From: Acanthamoeba sp. SK_2022b
Taxonomy: Eukaryota; Discosea; Longamoebia; Acanthamoebidae
Reading direction: 5' to 3'
NCBI GenBank assembly: GCA_027943245.1
Contig: JANDJZ010000193.1
Coordinates: 1-64,000 of the forward strand
DNA: 64,000 nucleotides
This document shows positions 12,505 to 23,428 of the stretch, piece by piece. The position numbers were made by a program, and so were the translations under genes. The notes beneath the pieces are model-generated. The model worked only from the letters and a program-made list of their open reading frames with translations. It was not told the DNA's origin and made no database searches. Every line of letters begins with the position of its first letter. The first letter of the stretch is position 1.

Positions 12505-13536
12505 ATGGACTCGTACGCACTTCAGGCCAAGGAGAAGGTGGAGGAGTACAAGGAAGTCATCGTCGACAAGGCCAGCGAGCTGGTCGACGACGTGCGCGAC
12601 CGCTCGGTCAAGGCCGGCACGGTCATCCGCGACAAGGTCTCCCACCCGCTCGACACCATCGACCAGGCGCGCGAGGGCTTCGACACGCTCTTCCGCGCCG
12701 AGCGCATGGACCGCGCCAAGGAGGCGCTCGAGACCGACGCCGCGCTGGCCGTCGGCTACAAGGACCAGTTCGTGGGCGCCGTCAAGGAGGCCTTTGGCCG
12801 CATGCTCAAGGACGAGGAGCTCAAGGAGGCCGGCCACCTCCAGCGCACCAAGGGCGAGACCGAGGTCAAGCTTCAGAAGGCCCTCGAGGAGGAGAAGAAG
12901 TTCCAGCGCGAGAGCGCCCAGTTCATCGAGACGCTCAAGAGGCGCGAGGCCCTGCTGGCCCAGCTCGTCCACCACACCTACCGCTCCCAGCTGCGCCACG
13001 TCGAGCTCCCCATCGAGACACCTGTCGCCCAACTCTTCAGCTCGGCCAGCTCGGGGGCCTTCGCGCTCAAGCGCGTCGACAGGGCGCCGCTCCTCAGGGA
13101 CATCAGGGATAGGCGCACGATGAGGCCCATGGTCTTTGTCGACGTGCGCGAGCGCGGCCTCGTGCGGTCCATCGACCTCACCAAGTCGGACATGTCCAAG
13201 GGCGGCGTCAAGGCCCGCGCCAATCTGCTGGCCGACCTGAGGTGGGCCATCCGCCACAGCGACATCCAGAAGCTGCGCAGCGTGCCCCGCTCGAGCATCA
13301 AGGATAGGTCGGCCCCGCGCCTCGAGGGGCTCGTCAGCGCCGGCCGCACATCCCAGGCCCGGGAGGTGCTCGACGAGGTCAAGCAGGGCAAGGTCGAGCT
13401 CAAGCACGTGGAGACCGTGGACAAGTCAAAGCCGGCCATCATCGACTCGAAGAAGGAGCTGGGCGAGACCGACTCGTGGGATCGCCAGAGCTTCCTCAAC
13501 GAGGTCCGCCAGGGCACTGAGCTCAAGCACATCTAA
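12505..13536 (+). CDS. Intronless protein with C-terminal WH2/beta-thymosin (actobindin-like) repeats
   Basis: 343 residues, no introns, unlike almost every neighbour. Residues 1-170 are highly charged and helical, with a likely coiled coil at ~105-150. The second half carries actin-monomer-binding-type motifs: ALKRVDRAPLLRDI (187-200), ARANLLADLRWAIR (238-250), AREVLDEVKQGKVELKHVET (285-304) followed by VDKSKPAI, and DRQSFLNEVRQGTELKHI (326-343). The third strongly resembles Acanthamoeba actobindin, whose repeats contain LKHAETVDKS; the family binds G-actin and inhibits nucleation. The start was chosen at ATG 12505 because it follows a leader-like CA-rich sequence; an in-frame ATG at 12310 lies upstream of the TATA-like element. 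Inference: a G-actin-binding protein in the cytosol. Motifs 1 and 2 are weaker than 3 and 4. Confidence 0.85.
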   Translation: MDSYALQAKEKVEEYKEVIVDKASELVDDVRDRSVKAGTVIRDKVSHPLDTIDQAREGFDTLFRAERMDRAKEALETDAALAVGYKDQFVGAVKEAFGRMLKDEELKEAGHLQRTKGETEVKLQKALEEEKKFQRESAQFIETLKRREALLAQLVHHTYRSQLRHVELPIETPVAQLFSSASSGAFALKRVDRAPLLRDIRDRRTMRPMVFVDVRERGLVRSIDLTKSDMSKGGVKARANLLADLRWAIRHSDIQKLRSVPRSSIKDRSAPRLEGLVSAGRTSQAREVLDEVKQGKVELKHVETVDKSKPAIIDSKKELGETDSWDRQSFLNEVRQGTELKHI

Positions 13537-13720
13537 GCGCCTCAACCAATCTCCCTTCCACACCTCGCTACCTCTCCGCTGAGTCTATGACTCCCTTTTT
13601 CTTGTATTTCTTTCACAAATGCATTCTTTTTCACCCACGAATTTGTTTTTATTTTTATTTATTTGGGTGCAATGCAACAACGATTCAACAAAATACCAAA
13701 AAAAAGAGAGAAAAGGCAGC

Positions 13721-14228
13721 TCAGTGGATGTTGTTGTGTTTACGGAGCCACTTCTCGAGGAAGACCGACGTGAGTGCAGCCAGCGAGATGCCGACGTCGT
13801 CGGCCAGTGATACCACGCCCAGCGAGAACTCTCTGTCCTTACCGCTGATGGTCTTGTAGATCATGTACATGCTGTTCACGTACGTTGCTCCGCCCAACAG
13901 ACCCTGCACACGTCCACCCGTGAGCAGCGTTCCTTTTTATTATTTATTTAATTTTATTTTATTTAATTTTTTGGTTTTTGTTTTGGTTTTGGGCTGAAGC
14001 AGAGGGAGCGAGGCATACCTCCCAGAAGATGATGGGGAAGATGATGTAGACGTAGGGCACGAAGTTCCAGTAGGCCTGGCACAGGAGGAACACAAAGTTG
14101 GCCGCCTGGAGCACGCCCGGAATCCAAATCTTCTCGATCGGGAAGATATCCACCGACGACCGCGAAACGAACACCCCTGTCCCCCCCACTCATCATCAGC
14201 CAGGCGCATGCGTCTAATCGTGCACCTT

Positions 14229-14292
<64 letters not shown>

Positions 14293-14949
14293 GTGTATTA
14301 CCGATCTGGTACATGAGCCCGTAGTATTTGTAGACCTTGTCGGATTCCCAGCCGTCAAAGACGAGCGTGGCGGAGATGCCGCTGTTGATGGCGTACTCAA
14401 AGTAGTACACGAAGAACAGCGGGATCATGTACGGCAGCAGCGGCTAACCCACCCCAACCCCCCCCCGCGCGCGCCAACACGCCACGCCGGCGTGAGCGCA
14501 GTGGACCCGAAAGCAAAGGCGGGCAAGGCGGGAGTGTGAGGCGCGCAAGAAGTACCTTGATGAGCAAGAACTGGGAGAAGAAGTGGCGCATGCGGAGAGA
14601 GAACAGGGCCAGGCCCGTGGGAGCGGGCGGGGCGTAGCTCTCTTCGAGTATCTGGACGGAGAGGTTGCGTGTGTCCGCCACGGGCGGCGATTGATGGGCG
14701 TGCCCGAGCGAGGGCGCCGCTTCGTCGTCCTCGTTGCCGATTGCCATCGAATCCGGGGAGATCTCGCCTGCTCGCACACACACGCGCGCGCGCACAAGAG
14801 GTCAGCCGAAATCGATGCTGGCCTGGACACAAACGGAGTTTTTCGACTCACCCATTTCAATCTCTGTGGGAGCGGGGTTACCTTCTTCGGAGACGGGAAT
14901 GTAGATTACCTTCTTCTTGTTCTGCTCGCCCGTGATCATCACGAAGAAG

Positions 14950-15034
<85 letters not shown>

Positions 15035-15251
15035 GCACGCACGCACGCAGAAGGAGTGAGTGCCAGCGAATGATAGGGAGAGGAGGGGTAAGGTGTACCT
15101 GACTGCGATGAGGACGGGGAGCGGAGAGACGGCGAGCAGGGAGACCTTGGAGGAGAGGCCGATCCATTCGGTGAGGCCCAGATAGGCCACCGCACCCAAC
15201 ACGCCCGCACCGCCCGTGCCCGAGCTCCACGCCGACAACGTGAATCTGGCC

Positions 15252-15328
<77 letters not shown>

Positions 15329-16085
15329 TCGACATCAGCCATCACACGCACACGCACACACGGGGGGGGGGCAAGGCACTTGGGATAGAAGGAGGCGAGA
15401 GCGAGGAATGTGATCTCGCCGAAACCGGCGCTGAACGAGGCCAGCACGACGCCCAGCAATCGCAGCCACGCGCTGCGCTCACACAAACACACGCAGAGTC
15501 AGGCCGGGTCCAGTCGGGCCAGCGCAAGCGGGAGGCACACACACCTCTCGCCCCACGCGACCAGCTGGAACGAGCCCAGCGCGGCTATGGTCAGCACGAG
15601 CACTCGCAGCCTGTGGACACGCACGCGCGACAGGTGTGAGGTGGCGTGTCAGAAGAAGGCAAGAAGAAGAAGAAGAAGGACAAGAGTACCAGTAGGGGAT
15701 GCGGTGCATGAAGAACGGAGCGACGAGCTTCGTGCAGAGGGTGGGGAGGATGTCGGCAAGCAGCACCGCGCCGCTGCTGCCCTTCATGATGTCCTCCGCT
15801 GCCGACAGGAAGATCACATACCCAAAACTGTGTCACGCGCACACAAACAATTACTCGCCAATTAATTATCACATAACAATTACGAGTAATACAAATAAAT
15901 CAATAAAATAAAATAATAATACTTGTCAAGAAAGTATAAATGCTATAATAATTTTAAAAATGGCGGAAGTACTTATTGAAGAGGCCCAGAACGAAGAAAC
16001 CAATCCAGTTTCGCACGGCCGAGAACGAGGGCATCTGCCACCCCGAGCACAAGGCCATTTCCGCTGGAACAAACTGCGCAATCAT
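13721..16085 (-). CDS. CLN3: Battenin (CLN3) family lysosomal/endosomal membrane protein
   Basis: Polytopic transporter-like protein of the CLN3 family, located in lysosome-related compartments of other eukaryotes, where it is tied to glycerophosphodiester export. Start ATG 16085; exon 1 ends at 15973 (donor GTACTT) after [13 protein letters not shown]. Later exons match the family in order: [10 protein letters not shown] and [19 protein letters not shown] (15830-15700), [16 protein letters not shown] (15440-15390), [20 protein letters not shown] (15235-15170), a hydrophilic loop with possible phosphosites (14780-14650), [37 protein letters not shown], and the last exon [15 protein letters not shown] with [11 protein letters not shown]. 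The stop TGA is 13723-13721. Length is close to the ~440 residues typical of the family. Three introns carry CA/GT tracts. It shares a 309-bp divergent spacer with the RhoGEF gene. Confidence 0.92.
14231..14290 (+). repeat. (TG)n microsatellite in a CLN3 intron
   Basis: 60 bp of TG on the plus strand, i.e. CA on the sense strand of CLN3. Confidence 0.95.
14953..15032 (+). repeat. (CA)n microsatellite in a CLN3 intron
   Basis: 80 bp of CA on the plus strand, GT on the sense strand of CLN3; followed by a short CGCA cluster. Confidence 0.95.
15253..15326 (+). repeat. (CA)n microsatellite in a CLN3 intron
   Basis: 74 bp of CA on the plus strand, GT on the sense strand; a run of nine G follows at 15362-15370. 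Confidence 0.95.
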
Positions 16086-16394
16086 GGTGTTAACCTCTCG
16101 ATCGATTAAATAAATGCAACGCCTTCACATCGTACCTCAAATCAAGCGATAAAAGAAAAATGGTACAGGCCTGTTCGTGCCTGTTTTAGCTTGATTTTCC
16201 GCACGTTTAGAGGTCTTTTCTTTACCATTTGATATATGAATATTTATTGGTTAATATGATTGCCGGGGTGATTAATTCATATCGCATCGTGCAGCAACGT
16301 GATTGCGGCACAGCAACACGAGAGGGAGAGGGTCAGGTATTGTTGAGTTTGTGGTGGTGGACTATTCGCCATCTAGAAAGAAGAGATAGAGAAC
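16086..16394. promoter_or_regulatory. Divergent intergenic region (CLN3 / RhoGEF)
   Basis: 309 bp without a coding frame, AT-rich in the middle (16140-16260). GATAAAAG at 16148-16155 is TATA-like but sits 240 bp from the RhoGEF ATG. Promoter role inferred from gene arrangement. Confidence 0.35.
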
Positions 16395-17403
16395 ATGTCT
16401 TCCATGTCTTTGGACTGGAAGAAGGTCAAGGAGGAACAGGTTGAGCAGTGGCAAAGAAAGCAACACGGAGTAAAGAAATGGATAGAAGAGATCCTAGGCA
16501 TGGAACTCGAGAGCGAAGACCTTTCTGGTCCGCTGCAGACTGGAGTCGTCTTGTGCCACGTTATACGCCGTCTTGATGAAAGAGGTATACAGAAAACGAT
16601 ATATTCTTGTTTTTCACTTTTTGTTTGTTTATTGCTTTGTTAATTGATCAGTTCCTTGGCACTTCATCTGCAGCTATTCCTCGCATTCAAGAAGACACAA
16701 AGCAGCTCTTTAAATTGAAAGAAAATGTCGAGTTCTTCCTTGCCGCCTGCAAAGATATGGGAGTACGATTTCACCCCTCTTTCCCCTTTCCCATCCTCTT
16801 TTACTCCATGGCCTCTCATCTTCAATCCATTCAATCGTTCACAATTTGCGCTACGCGTTTCTACAATCATCTTATTGTTACTGCCGGTGCTGTGCAGGTG
16901 CCGCCCTTCAAGCTCTTCAAGGGCCCCGAGCTCTGGGAGGGCACGGGCATGGTGCTCGTTATCGAGAGCCTGGTCGCGCTCGCCGCCATCGTCGAGCAGC
17001 AGTACGAGGGCGCGCCGACGCTGGTCATCGACGAACAGTGGAAGCCGCCCAAGCTGACCGACCAGCAGCAGACCGAGATCAAGAAGCAGCTGGTTCGTGT
17101 CAAGGACAAGCCCGTCTCGGGCGCTCGCCCCAAGGTCTCCCCGCAGATCGTCCTCAGGAAGCTCGCCCTCATGGCCGGCAATGGCGTTGACAGTACGCGT
17201 CCATCACTGCCGCTCGCTCTTCTACCAATTGCAACCCACTTCATCTCTCATGACCCGTTCGTCTCGCCACAGTCAACACGTATGTGCCGGCCTTCATCCG
17301 GTTCCAGAGCCTCGTGCGCGGCTACCTGCAGAAGCAGCGCTACAGGACCATGGGTACGGCTTCTGCTCTTCTCATCCCGCGATCCTTCATCTGATCTCTC
17401 TGC

Positions 17404-17483
<80 letters not shown>

Positions 17484-20400
17484 CTATGTGGCCAGTTCGT
17501 AACGTGGCGTATCGGAGTCGTGTGGCCCACGAGATCCTCGACACGGAGAGCTTTTACGTTAAGAGCCTGAACCAGTGCATCACCGTAGGCTCTCCCCTCC
17601 CCTTTCCTTTTCCTCGCTTTGACAAACGCACACGTCCTGAGCCGCGTCGTCTCCGCCAGGTCTGGCTCAACCCGCTCAACGACGCCATCGCCTCGGGCTC
17701 GCCGTTGATCAGCGCTGCCGACGTCAAGGCCATCTTCTCCGACATCGTCCTGCTCTACACGTTCAATTCGGAGCTCTACTCCGAAATCGAGCGTCGTGTG
17801 GCCAAGTGGGGCACCTACGAGTGCCTGGGCGACATCTTCCTGCGCCTCGTACTCTCTTCGCTCTCTCTCTCGCTCGCCTTGCGTGGCGCTGCCGCATTCG
17901 CCCACTGACTCTGTGCGCGTGTCCAGGTCGACTACCTCAAGGTCTACACGGCCTATGTACAGAACTTCAACACCTCGATGGCCGTGATCGAGCGAGTTCA
18001 GAAGAAGAAGGAAGTGGCCGCCTATTTCCAGGTATGGCCTCCCGCTCTCTCTCTCTCTCTCTCACGTTCGAAGCCAAGTCGCGTGCGCTGGTGGCCTCAT
18101 CTTACGCGTGTGTGCGTGTTTTGCCCAAACATAGAAATGCAAGGAGCATCCCGAGGGCAAGTCGCTCGATCTGGCGTCGTTCCTTATCATGCCCGTGCAG
18201 AGGATTCCGCGATACAACCTGCTTCTAACCGACATGATGCGGCACACGTGGGAAGACCACCCCGATTACAGCAGCCTGAAGAAGGTGACCACCACTCATT
18301 GATTGCTCTTTCTTGCCCCTCCACCACTTCCTCGAGGCCTCGCTCGAATTGCTCCTTCGCTTGCTAGTGTAGTGGCTCACCGTGTTGTGCATTCGTCGGT
18401 TGCTCTGTGTGTGGTGTGTGTGCAGGCCACAGACAAGATTCAGTCCATCGCCGCCTTCATCAACGAACGAAAGCGCGAGGCCGAGAACGTCTCCAAAACG
18501 CTCGAGATCTCCAACAAGATCACCGGGAACGACAAGGTACACGCACGCCACGGCACCTCTTGGCTTGCATACGATAGATTTGTTTAGTTTTTGCCTTTAT
18601 TTATTTATTTATTATTTTTAAAAAACATTTACAACAACAAATAATTGATTCGTTTTTGCTGTTTTCTTTGACGCGCGACAGCTCAACCTGACCGAGCCCG
18701 GCCGCCGATACGTGCGCGAGGGAGTGTTCAACGAGGGGTCCAAGGACGAGGTGGTGGCCTACCTCTTCACCGACATCGTGGTGCTGGGCAAGCCGTCCAA
18801 GAAGCTCAAGGTGCTCGGGCGTCACAGCGTCAAATACCAGGTATGCCTGCCTATGCACAACGCCAGCGCTCGTGGCAAGCGCTCACACGTCCACCGGTGC
18901 TGGTCATCCTTGTGGTGGTGAACGCGTAGGATTCGTTCAAGTTGCAGATTGTGGAGTTGAAGGAGGGCCCGGCCGGTTCGAACACGATCGAGATCGTGCA
19001 GCTGGGCAAGAACAAGGTCCTGGTCAAGCTCGAGGCCAAGTCGAAGAAGGAGATCGACGACTGGGTCAAGGACTTCAAAAAGTCCAAGGCCGAGCTCGCC
19101 AACCAAACGGCCACCAAAGAAAAACGTACTAGCCAGACACAATCGTCATCTACTCTATTTTTAAATTACTATTTTGTTTTAATATTTTTAATTGTTTACG
19201 TTTTTATTTGAATTAATTTATTTTTTGACGTTTTTGAAGTGGTCGACAAAGGTGAAAAGAAACCCAAGATCTCGGCCGAGGAGCGGCTCAAGCGGCGGAC
19301 GCGGGCCACCAAAACCGGAGCCGAACTCAATTTCGTACTCGTCAACCCTGCTCTCTCCCTCTCAGCGCACATGTTGGCTTGGCGGAGTTTGGCGCTGACG
19401 TCAGCATGCGCATGCGTGCGATGTGGCTCGACAGGAGGACGAGGAGAACGAAGTGGTCGCCGAGTTGAAGCAGAAGCGGGAGGTCCTCGTCGCACAACTG
19501 AACGAACTCAAGGACGCCGACGGCAGCGACAAGCGCTCCAAACGGCAAACCAAAGCCCAGCGCAAGGACACCGTCAAGTGCGTTCACCTCCTCCTCCTTC
19601 TGTCGGTCACACGCATACGCGCCCGTGTCGTTCGTCAAACTGACTTGTTCATGATGTTGCCCCCTCAAGGCTGTACGAGCAGCTGCAGGGCGAGTTGGAC
19701 GAGGTGGAGGCCGCCCTCGCGCAGCATCAGACCCTCGCCCCGGCCAAGCTCAAGCGCAAGGAGGCCGCGCCCGAGAAGTCCCTCGCCGCCACCAACGACC
19801 TCATGAAGTACCTCGTCTCCTCTCTCTCGCTTGCTGACGTCATCGCCCATGTTGCTGACGTCATCGTCGCGATCCTGAAGGTCCAACAGCCCGGCGCGAG
19901 GCAAGGGGTTTGCCGGAGGAGACAGCAAGTCGCCGTCGACTCCCAGCAAGGCGACCGACTCCGGCGCGCCCCAGGAGCAGTACGGCAGCAACGGCGCCAC
20001 GCCGGTGCCGGCGATCGTGGTGACCGACAGCCACAATAACGCCGCGGCGTCTTCGTCATCGTCATCCTCATCGTCGTCACCCTCGTCGTCGTCGTCGTCA
20101 ACCACAACCACAACGAGCGCCGCCACCAGCTCGCAGCAGGTGCTGTCGCTGTCGAGCGAGAAGGAGATCAAGCAGCGCAAGCGAGAAGAGAAGAAGGCCG
20201 AGAAGCTCAAGAAGAAGGAGGACAAGAAGCGAAAGAAGGAGGAGAGGAAGGCCGAGAAGCAGCGGCTCCGCGAGGAGAAGAAGAGCCTGTCGTCGCCCGG
20301 CGGCCGCGCGCGGCGGGGCACCATCGCCACCGCGTCGCCGTCGCGCGACGGCATCGCCGACCGCGAGATCGCCATCGCGCGGTCGGGCGGCGAGCCCGGC

Positions 20401-20882
20401 GGCGCGGCGTTGAGCCACAGCGGCGCGGCGCCGACCAAGCACGCCCACCGCGACGAGCTCAGGCTGGACGAGGCCGACGCCAAGGGCCGCCACGACCACC
20501 ACAACGCCGAGGCCGCGAGCAAGAAGGCCGCCGACGACAAGTCCAGGTCCACTGAGACACGGTCATCGTCGTCGTCGTCACCGTCGCCCGGGTCCGGAGG
20601 GGACAGCGGCGAGTTCTACTCGTACGAGGAGCTCAAGAAGATGAAGGACAAGCTCGACCGCACCAAGCTTGAGGTTTGCCCCCTTTGCCGCCGTTCGTTG
20701 TTGTCGACACGCGTGCCGTTCGTTCTTGTCTGACAACACGCGCGTTGCGTGGGATGGGGGGAGGGCAGGCGTGGCTGGCGCCGGAGGAGTTCCAGGCGGT
20801 GTTTGGGATGAGCAGGGAGGAGTTCGCCAAGATGCCCGGCTGGAAGCAGAAGCAGAAGAAGGACGAGAAGGACCTCCTCTGA
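16395..20882 (+). CDS. RhoGEF with CH, IQ, DH, PH and C-terminal villin headpiece domains
   Basis: A Rho-family guanine nucleotide exchange factor predicted to tether actin. Domains in order: calponin homology (16395-17010; GVKKWIEEIL, LQTGVVLCHVIRRLD, FLAACKDMG, FELWEGTGMV-type turn), an IQ-like motif (RFQSLVRGYLQKQRYRTM, ~17300-17350), DH (17500-18540; ILDTESFYVKSLNQCI, FLIMPVQRIPRYNLLL, KIQSIAAFINERK), PH (18680-19080, ending EIDDWVKDFKKSK), charged coiled coil, Ser/Lys-rich disorder (20040-20560), and villin headpiece (20610-20880; YEELKKMKDKLDRTKLEAWL, then PEEFQAVFGMSREEFAKMP and GWKQKQ). The DH signature QRIPRYNLLL is intact. The frame is continuous across the last junctions: donor GTACCTC at 19808, acceptor ending 19889, headpiece junction 20673/20769. 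Headpiece Trp and Lys of WKQ are kept; the usual terminal Phe is Leu. Stop TGA 20880-20882. GTPase partner unknown. Confidence 0.88.
17406..17482 (+). repeat. (TG)n microsatellite in a RhoGEF intron
   Basis: 77 bp of TG/GT between the IQ and DH exons, GT on the sense strand; acceptor GGCCAG follows 14 nt later. Confidence 0.95.
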
Positions 20883-21019
20883 AACCGCCGTCATCCGCCG
20901 CCCTTTGTTCGCGTGTTATTTATTTATTTATTTATTGAATCACATATATTCATTTTCTTTCGAAAATATATAAAATATATAACGTTGTTTACACTCTACA
21001 CGCGCGCACGCGTGGAGGT

Positions 21020-22909
21020 TCAGTGGACCGCTCCCTTCGGGCGCGCTGCTCGAAGGGAGACCATGAGGGCGATGAGGCAGAAGAAGGCGAGGGAGATGCC
21101 CCAGATGTGCTTCTCTGGCGGATCGTCCCTCTCGGGGATCGTCACGTTCGGACACGCCACCGCCGGCTACGACATCACCAGACTGGCGGTCAGCCTTTTT
21201 GTCGACACTTCGATGGTGAGTAGGGCGTGACGTACGGGCATGTGGAAATCGGGAGGCAGCAGGCTGTTGTCGCCTTCGGCGTGAAAGTACACAACGCGAC
21301 TGTTCAGCGGCTGAACCGGTCTGCATGCGCGCAACGCCAAGTCGGCCATGTGAGACTTGTACGTACAGTGTGCGTGTGCGTAGTATGTGTTGTATGTACC
21401 TGTTGATGTGAGGGTAGATCTTGGTGAACTCCTGGATCTGTTCGGGGAGGGCCGTCATCGTGTGGGAGAGCACGAGCCACGTCACCCGCTCGTCGCAGTC
21501 CGGTATCGTCAGCGACCCGCGGTAGTACTGTTGCCCCCCCCCACCAACCACCCGCCCAACGACACGTGCGCCCCACCCTCAGTTCTCTCGCCCACCGCGG
21601 GCGGGGAGGCGTGCACCGTACGTAGTACGACGCGTTGCGGGGCACCACGCTCTGCACGTCGATGCCCCCAACCGGGCTGTGCGCGTCGATCGTCTCCACC
21701 TGTGGTGAAGGGCGGTGGTGGGTGAGGCGCAGTATAACACACACAAGCGTGCCACGTAGTAGGGGGAACCGTACGTCGTGGATGGGGTACTCGTACTCGG
21801 CGAGAAACTCGGAGTAGGGGCCCTCCTCGAAGAAGATGGCCAGCACGGCCAGGTCCATGGTGCCCCGGGCCTGGTGTACGATGTGTAGCTCCAGCGGGTA
21901 GTACTGCCACCCCACTCCACGTCAGCGCAATGCTGGCATCGCAACATGATGTGGTGGGGAAAGGGCCAAACGGTGCACCTTGCCGTTGACCGTGTGCTCG
22001 GCCGGCGCGTGGAGGTGCATCGAGACGACGTAGTACTTGTCGTCGAACAATGGACCACCGCTGAACTCGAAGAACAAGTGCGGGTGGAGTCAGGGGGCTT
22101 GAGGGTGAAAGAAGGGGAAAGAAGAGAGAGAGAGACAGAGAGAGCGCGGGAGGGATTGGGCGCACGAGATGTGGCTCCACAGGTTGGTCTCGCTGTGGAA
22201 CTCGATCGTGTGGCCGTTGTTCCAAAGCGTGCCGCTGGCGTTGTTCGGGTACATGAACTTCAGATCGCCCATGAACCTTTTGTCATCAGCCAACACCGCA
22301 ATGTCGTGTCAGAGGCTCCTCCCTCGATTGCTCGGGCTTCCTCCCCCCCCCTCCCTCCTTCAAACCCAATCTTACCTTCGCGTGGCCTTGAACTCAACGA
22401 TGTCAATGGGCGACTGCCTGCCTCCTGCAGTTTTAACTCCGAATCAGCCAATGCAGAGATGTCAGGAGCGGAGCAAGGTACTGCACCTGCGCGGCAGAGG
22501 GCGTACTCGGGGGTGAGGTCGCCCCAGTACTGGGGCCCGGTGGAGCCCTCGTAGCTCCAGCCGGCGTGGTCCCACCCGTGTCCGTCCTCGCCGTCCTGTG
22601 GCTCCACAGCCGACCTCGCGTGCAGCCTCTGCCACGGCTGCCAAGCCAAAACAAACGTTTCGTGCCATGGTGAGGTGTCGACAGAAAAACACGGTCGGGC
22701 GGAGGTGTAGATGGCAAGGGAGCAGGAGGTATGACGATCCAGGAGGTGGAATGGGGATGATGAGGGAGGAGACAGGGAAGCCGTACGACTTCGGCGATAG
22801 GCCCGACCGCATCGACATGGTGGTTTTTAGGTCCGAACCAAAAGAGAACGAAAGCGAAGAGGAAAACGAAGGCGAGCCTTTCGCAGGGCGTAAGAGAGCG
22901 AAGAGGCAT
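21020..22909 (-). CDS. Alpha-class carbonic anhydrase with signal peptide and membrane tail
   Basis: Reversible hydration of CO2 at a zinc site, probably on the cell surface or in an endomembrane lumen. Start ATG 22909 gives a signal peptide (ERLAFVFLFAFVLFWFG). Exon 1 ends before GTACGG in phase 0; a TTGGCAG acceptor restores the frame into WSYEGSTGPQYWGDL (~22570-22520). Catalytic features: NNGHTIEF (proton-shuttle His), SMHLHAPAEHTVNGK (two zinc His), LELHIVHQ (Glu plus third zinc His), and YRGSLTIPDCDERVTW (gatekeeper Thr kept; the next Thr of many family members is Ile). The last exon encodes IWGISLAFFCLIALMVSL and a basic end, stop 21022-21020, so a type I single-pass topology is likely. 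The start exon is the weakest part of the model. Confidence 0.88.
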
Positions 22910-23032
22910 CTCGTTTCGTTTCTTGGTTTCTGTTTGGTTTTAGGTTTAGCCCGACTACGTACGACGGCGTGCGGTCTTGCTCTTTCTCGGCTGTGATGAC
23001 GTAAAACCTTGCTCAGTCTCGCAGTCTAGACG

Positions 23033-23066
23033 TCGCCTCGGAGTAGGAGCAACCACTCAGAGGCGA
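23033..23066. other. Inverted repeat (possible hairpin) upstream of the carbonic anhydrase gene
   Basis: TCGCCTCGGAGT and ACTCAGAGGCGA form a 12-bp stem with one mismatch and a 10-nt loop, about 125 bp upstream of the carbonic anhydrase ATG. A CRE-like TGACGTAA sits at 22997-23004. Function unknown. Confidence 0.45.
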
Positions 23067-23428
23067 TGTTGCCACAACCTCCGAGTTTTCTACCTTATTC
23101 AATTCTTCAGGCTCTCTGGACTTTAGGGTTTCCTTTTTAGGTCCTGGGCGCTGATCGCCTCAGCATTCTTCCACGTCACGCTGCCTATGACCCTTCTCAC
23201 AGCTGCCAGAGCCTCCCATGTGTCTAGGCAGCATGGTAGCATAGCAGCCAGATCACCTTTGACCCCAAAAGCCATTAAGGTAACTGTGGCATCAAGCCCA
23301 GGACTGCAGCTCCACCAGTCTGGTCTTCCCTGTCAAGTTTATAGCCTTGGGCCCAAGCTCAAAGCTATCAAGCCCCAGTTCCTTGAGCACTATCAGGGAC
23401 ATTGATTCAGTGAGGCTATTATTCCTAC

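Noticed and set aside
12481..13407. 308-codon open frame antisense to the WH2/beta-thymosin gene
   Set aside because: High GC keeps the opposite frame open. Its sequence is a Leu/Val/Asp-rich mirror of the coding strand with no domain, while the plus strand has clear actin-binding motifs.
14100..15900. MFS drug transporter or UNC-93-like protein
   Set aside because: The loop and helix motifs follow battenin exactly in order ([27 protein letters not shown]).
19665..20552. 295-codon minus-strand frame opposite the RhoGEF linker
   Set aside because: A shadow of Ser/Lys/Glu-rich codons; the plus-strand frame is continuous with the villin headpiece.
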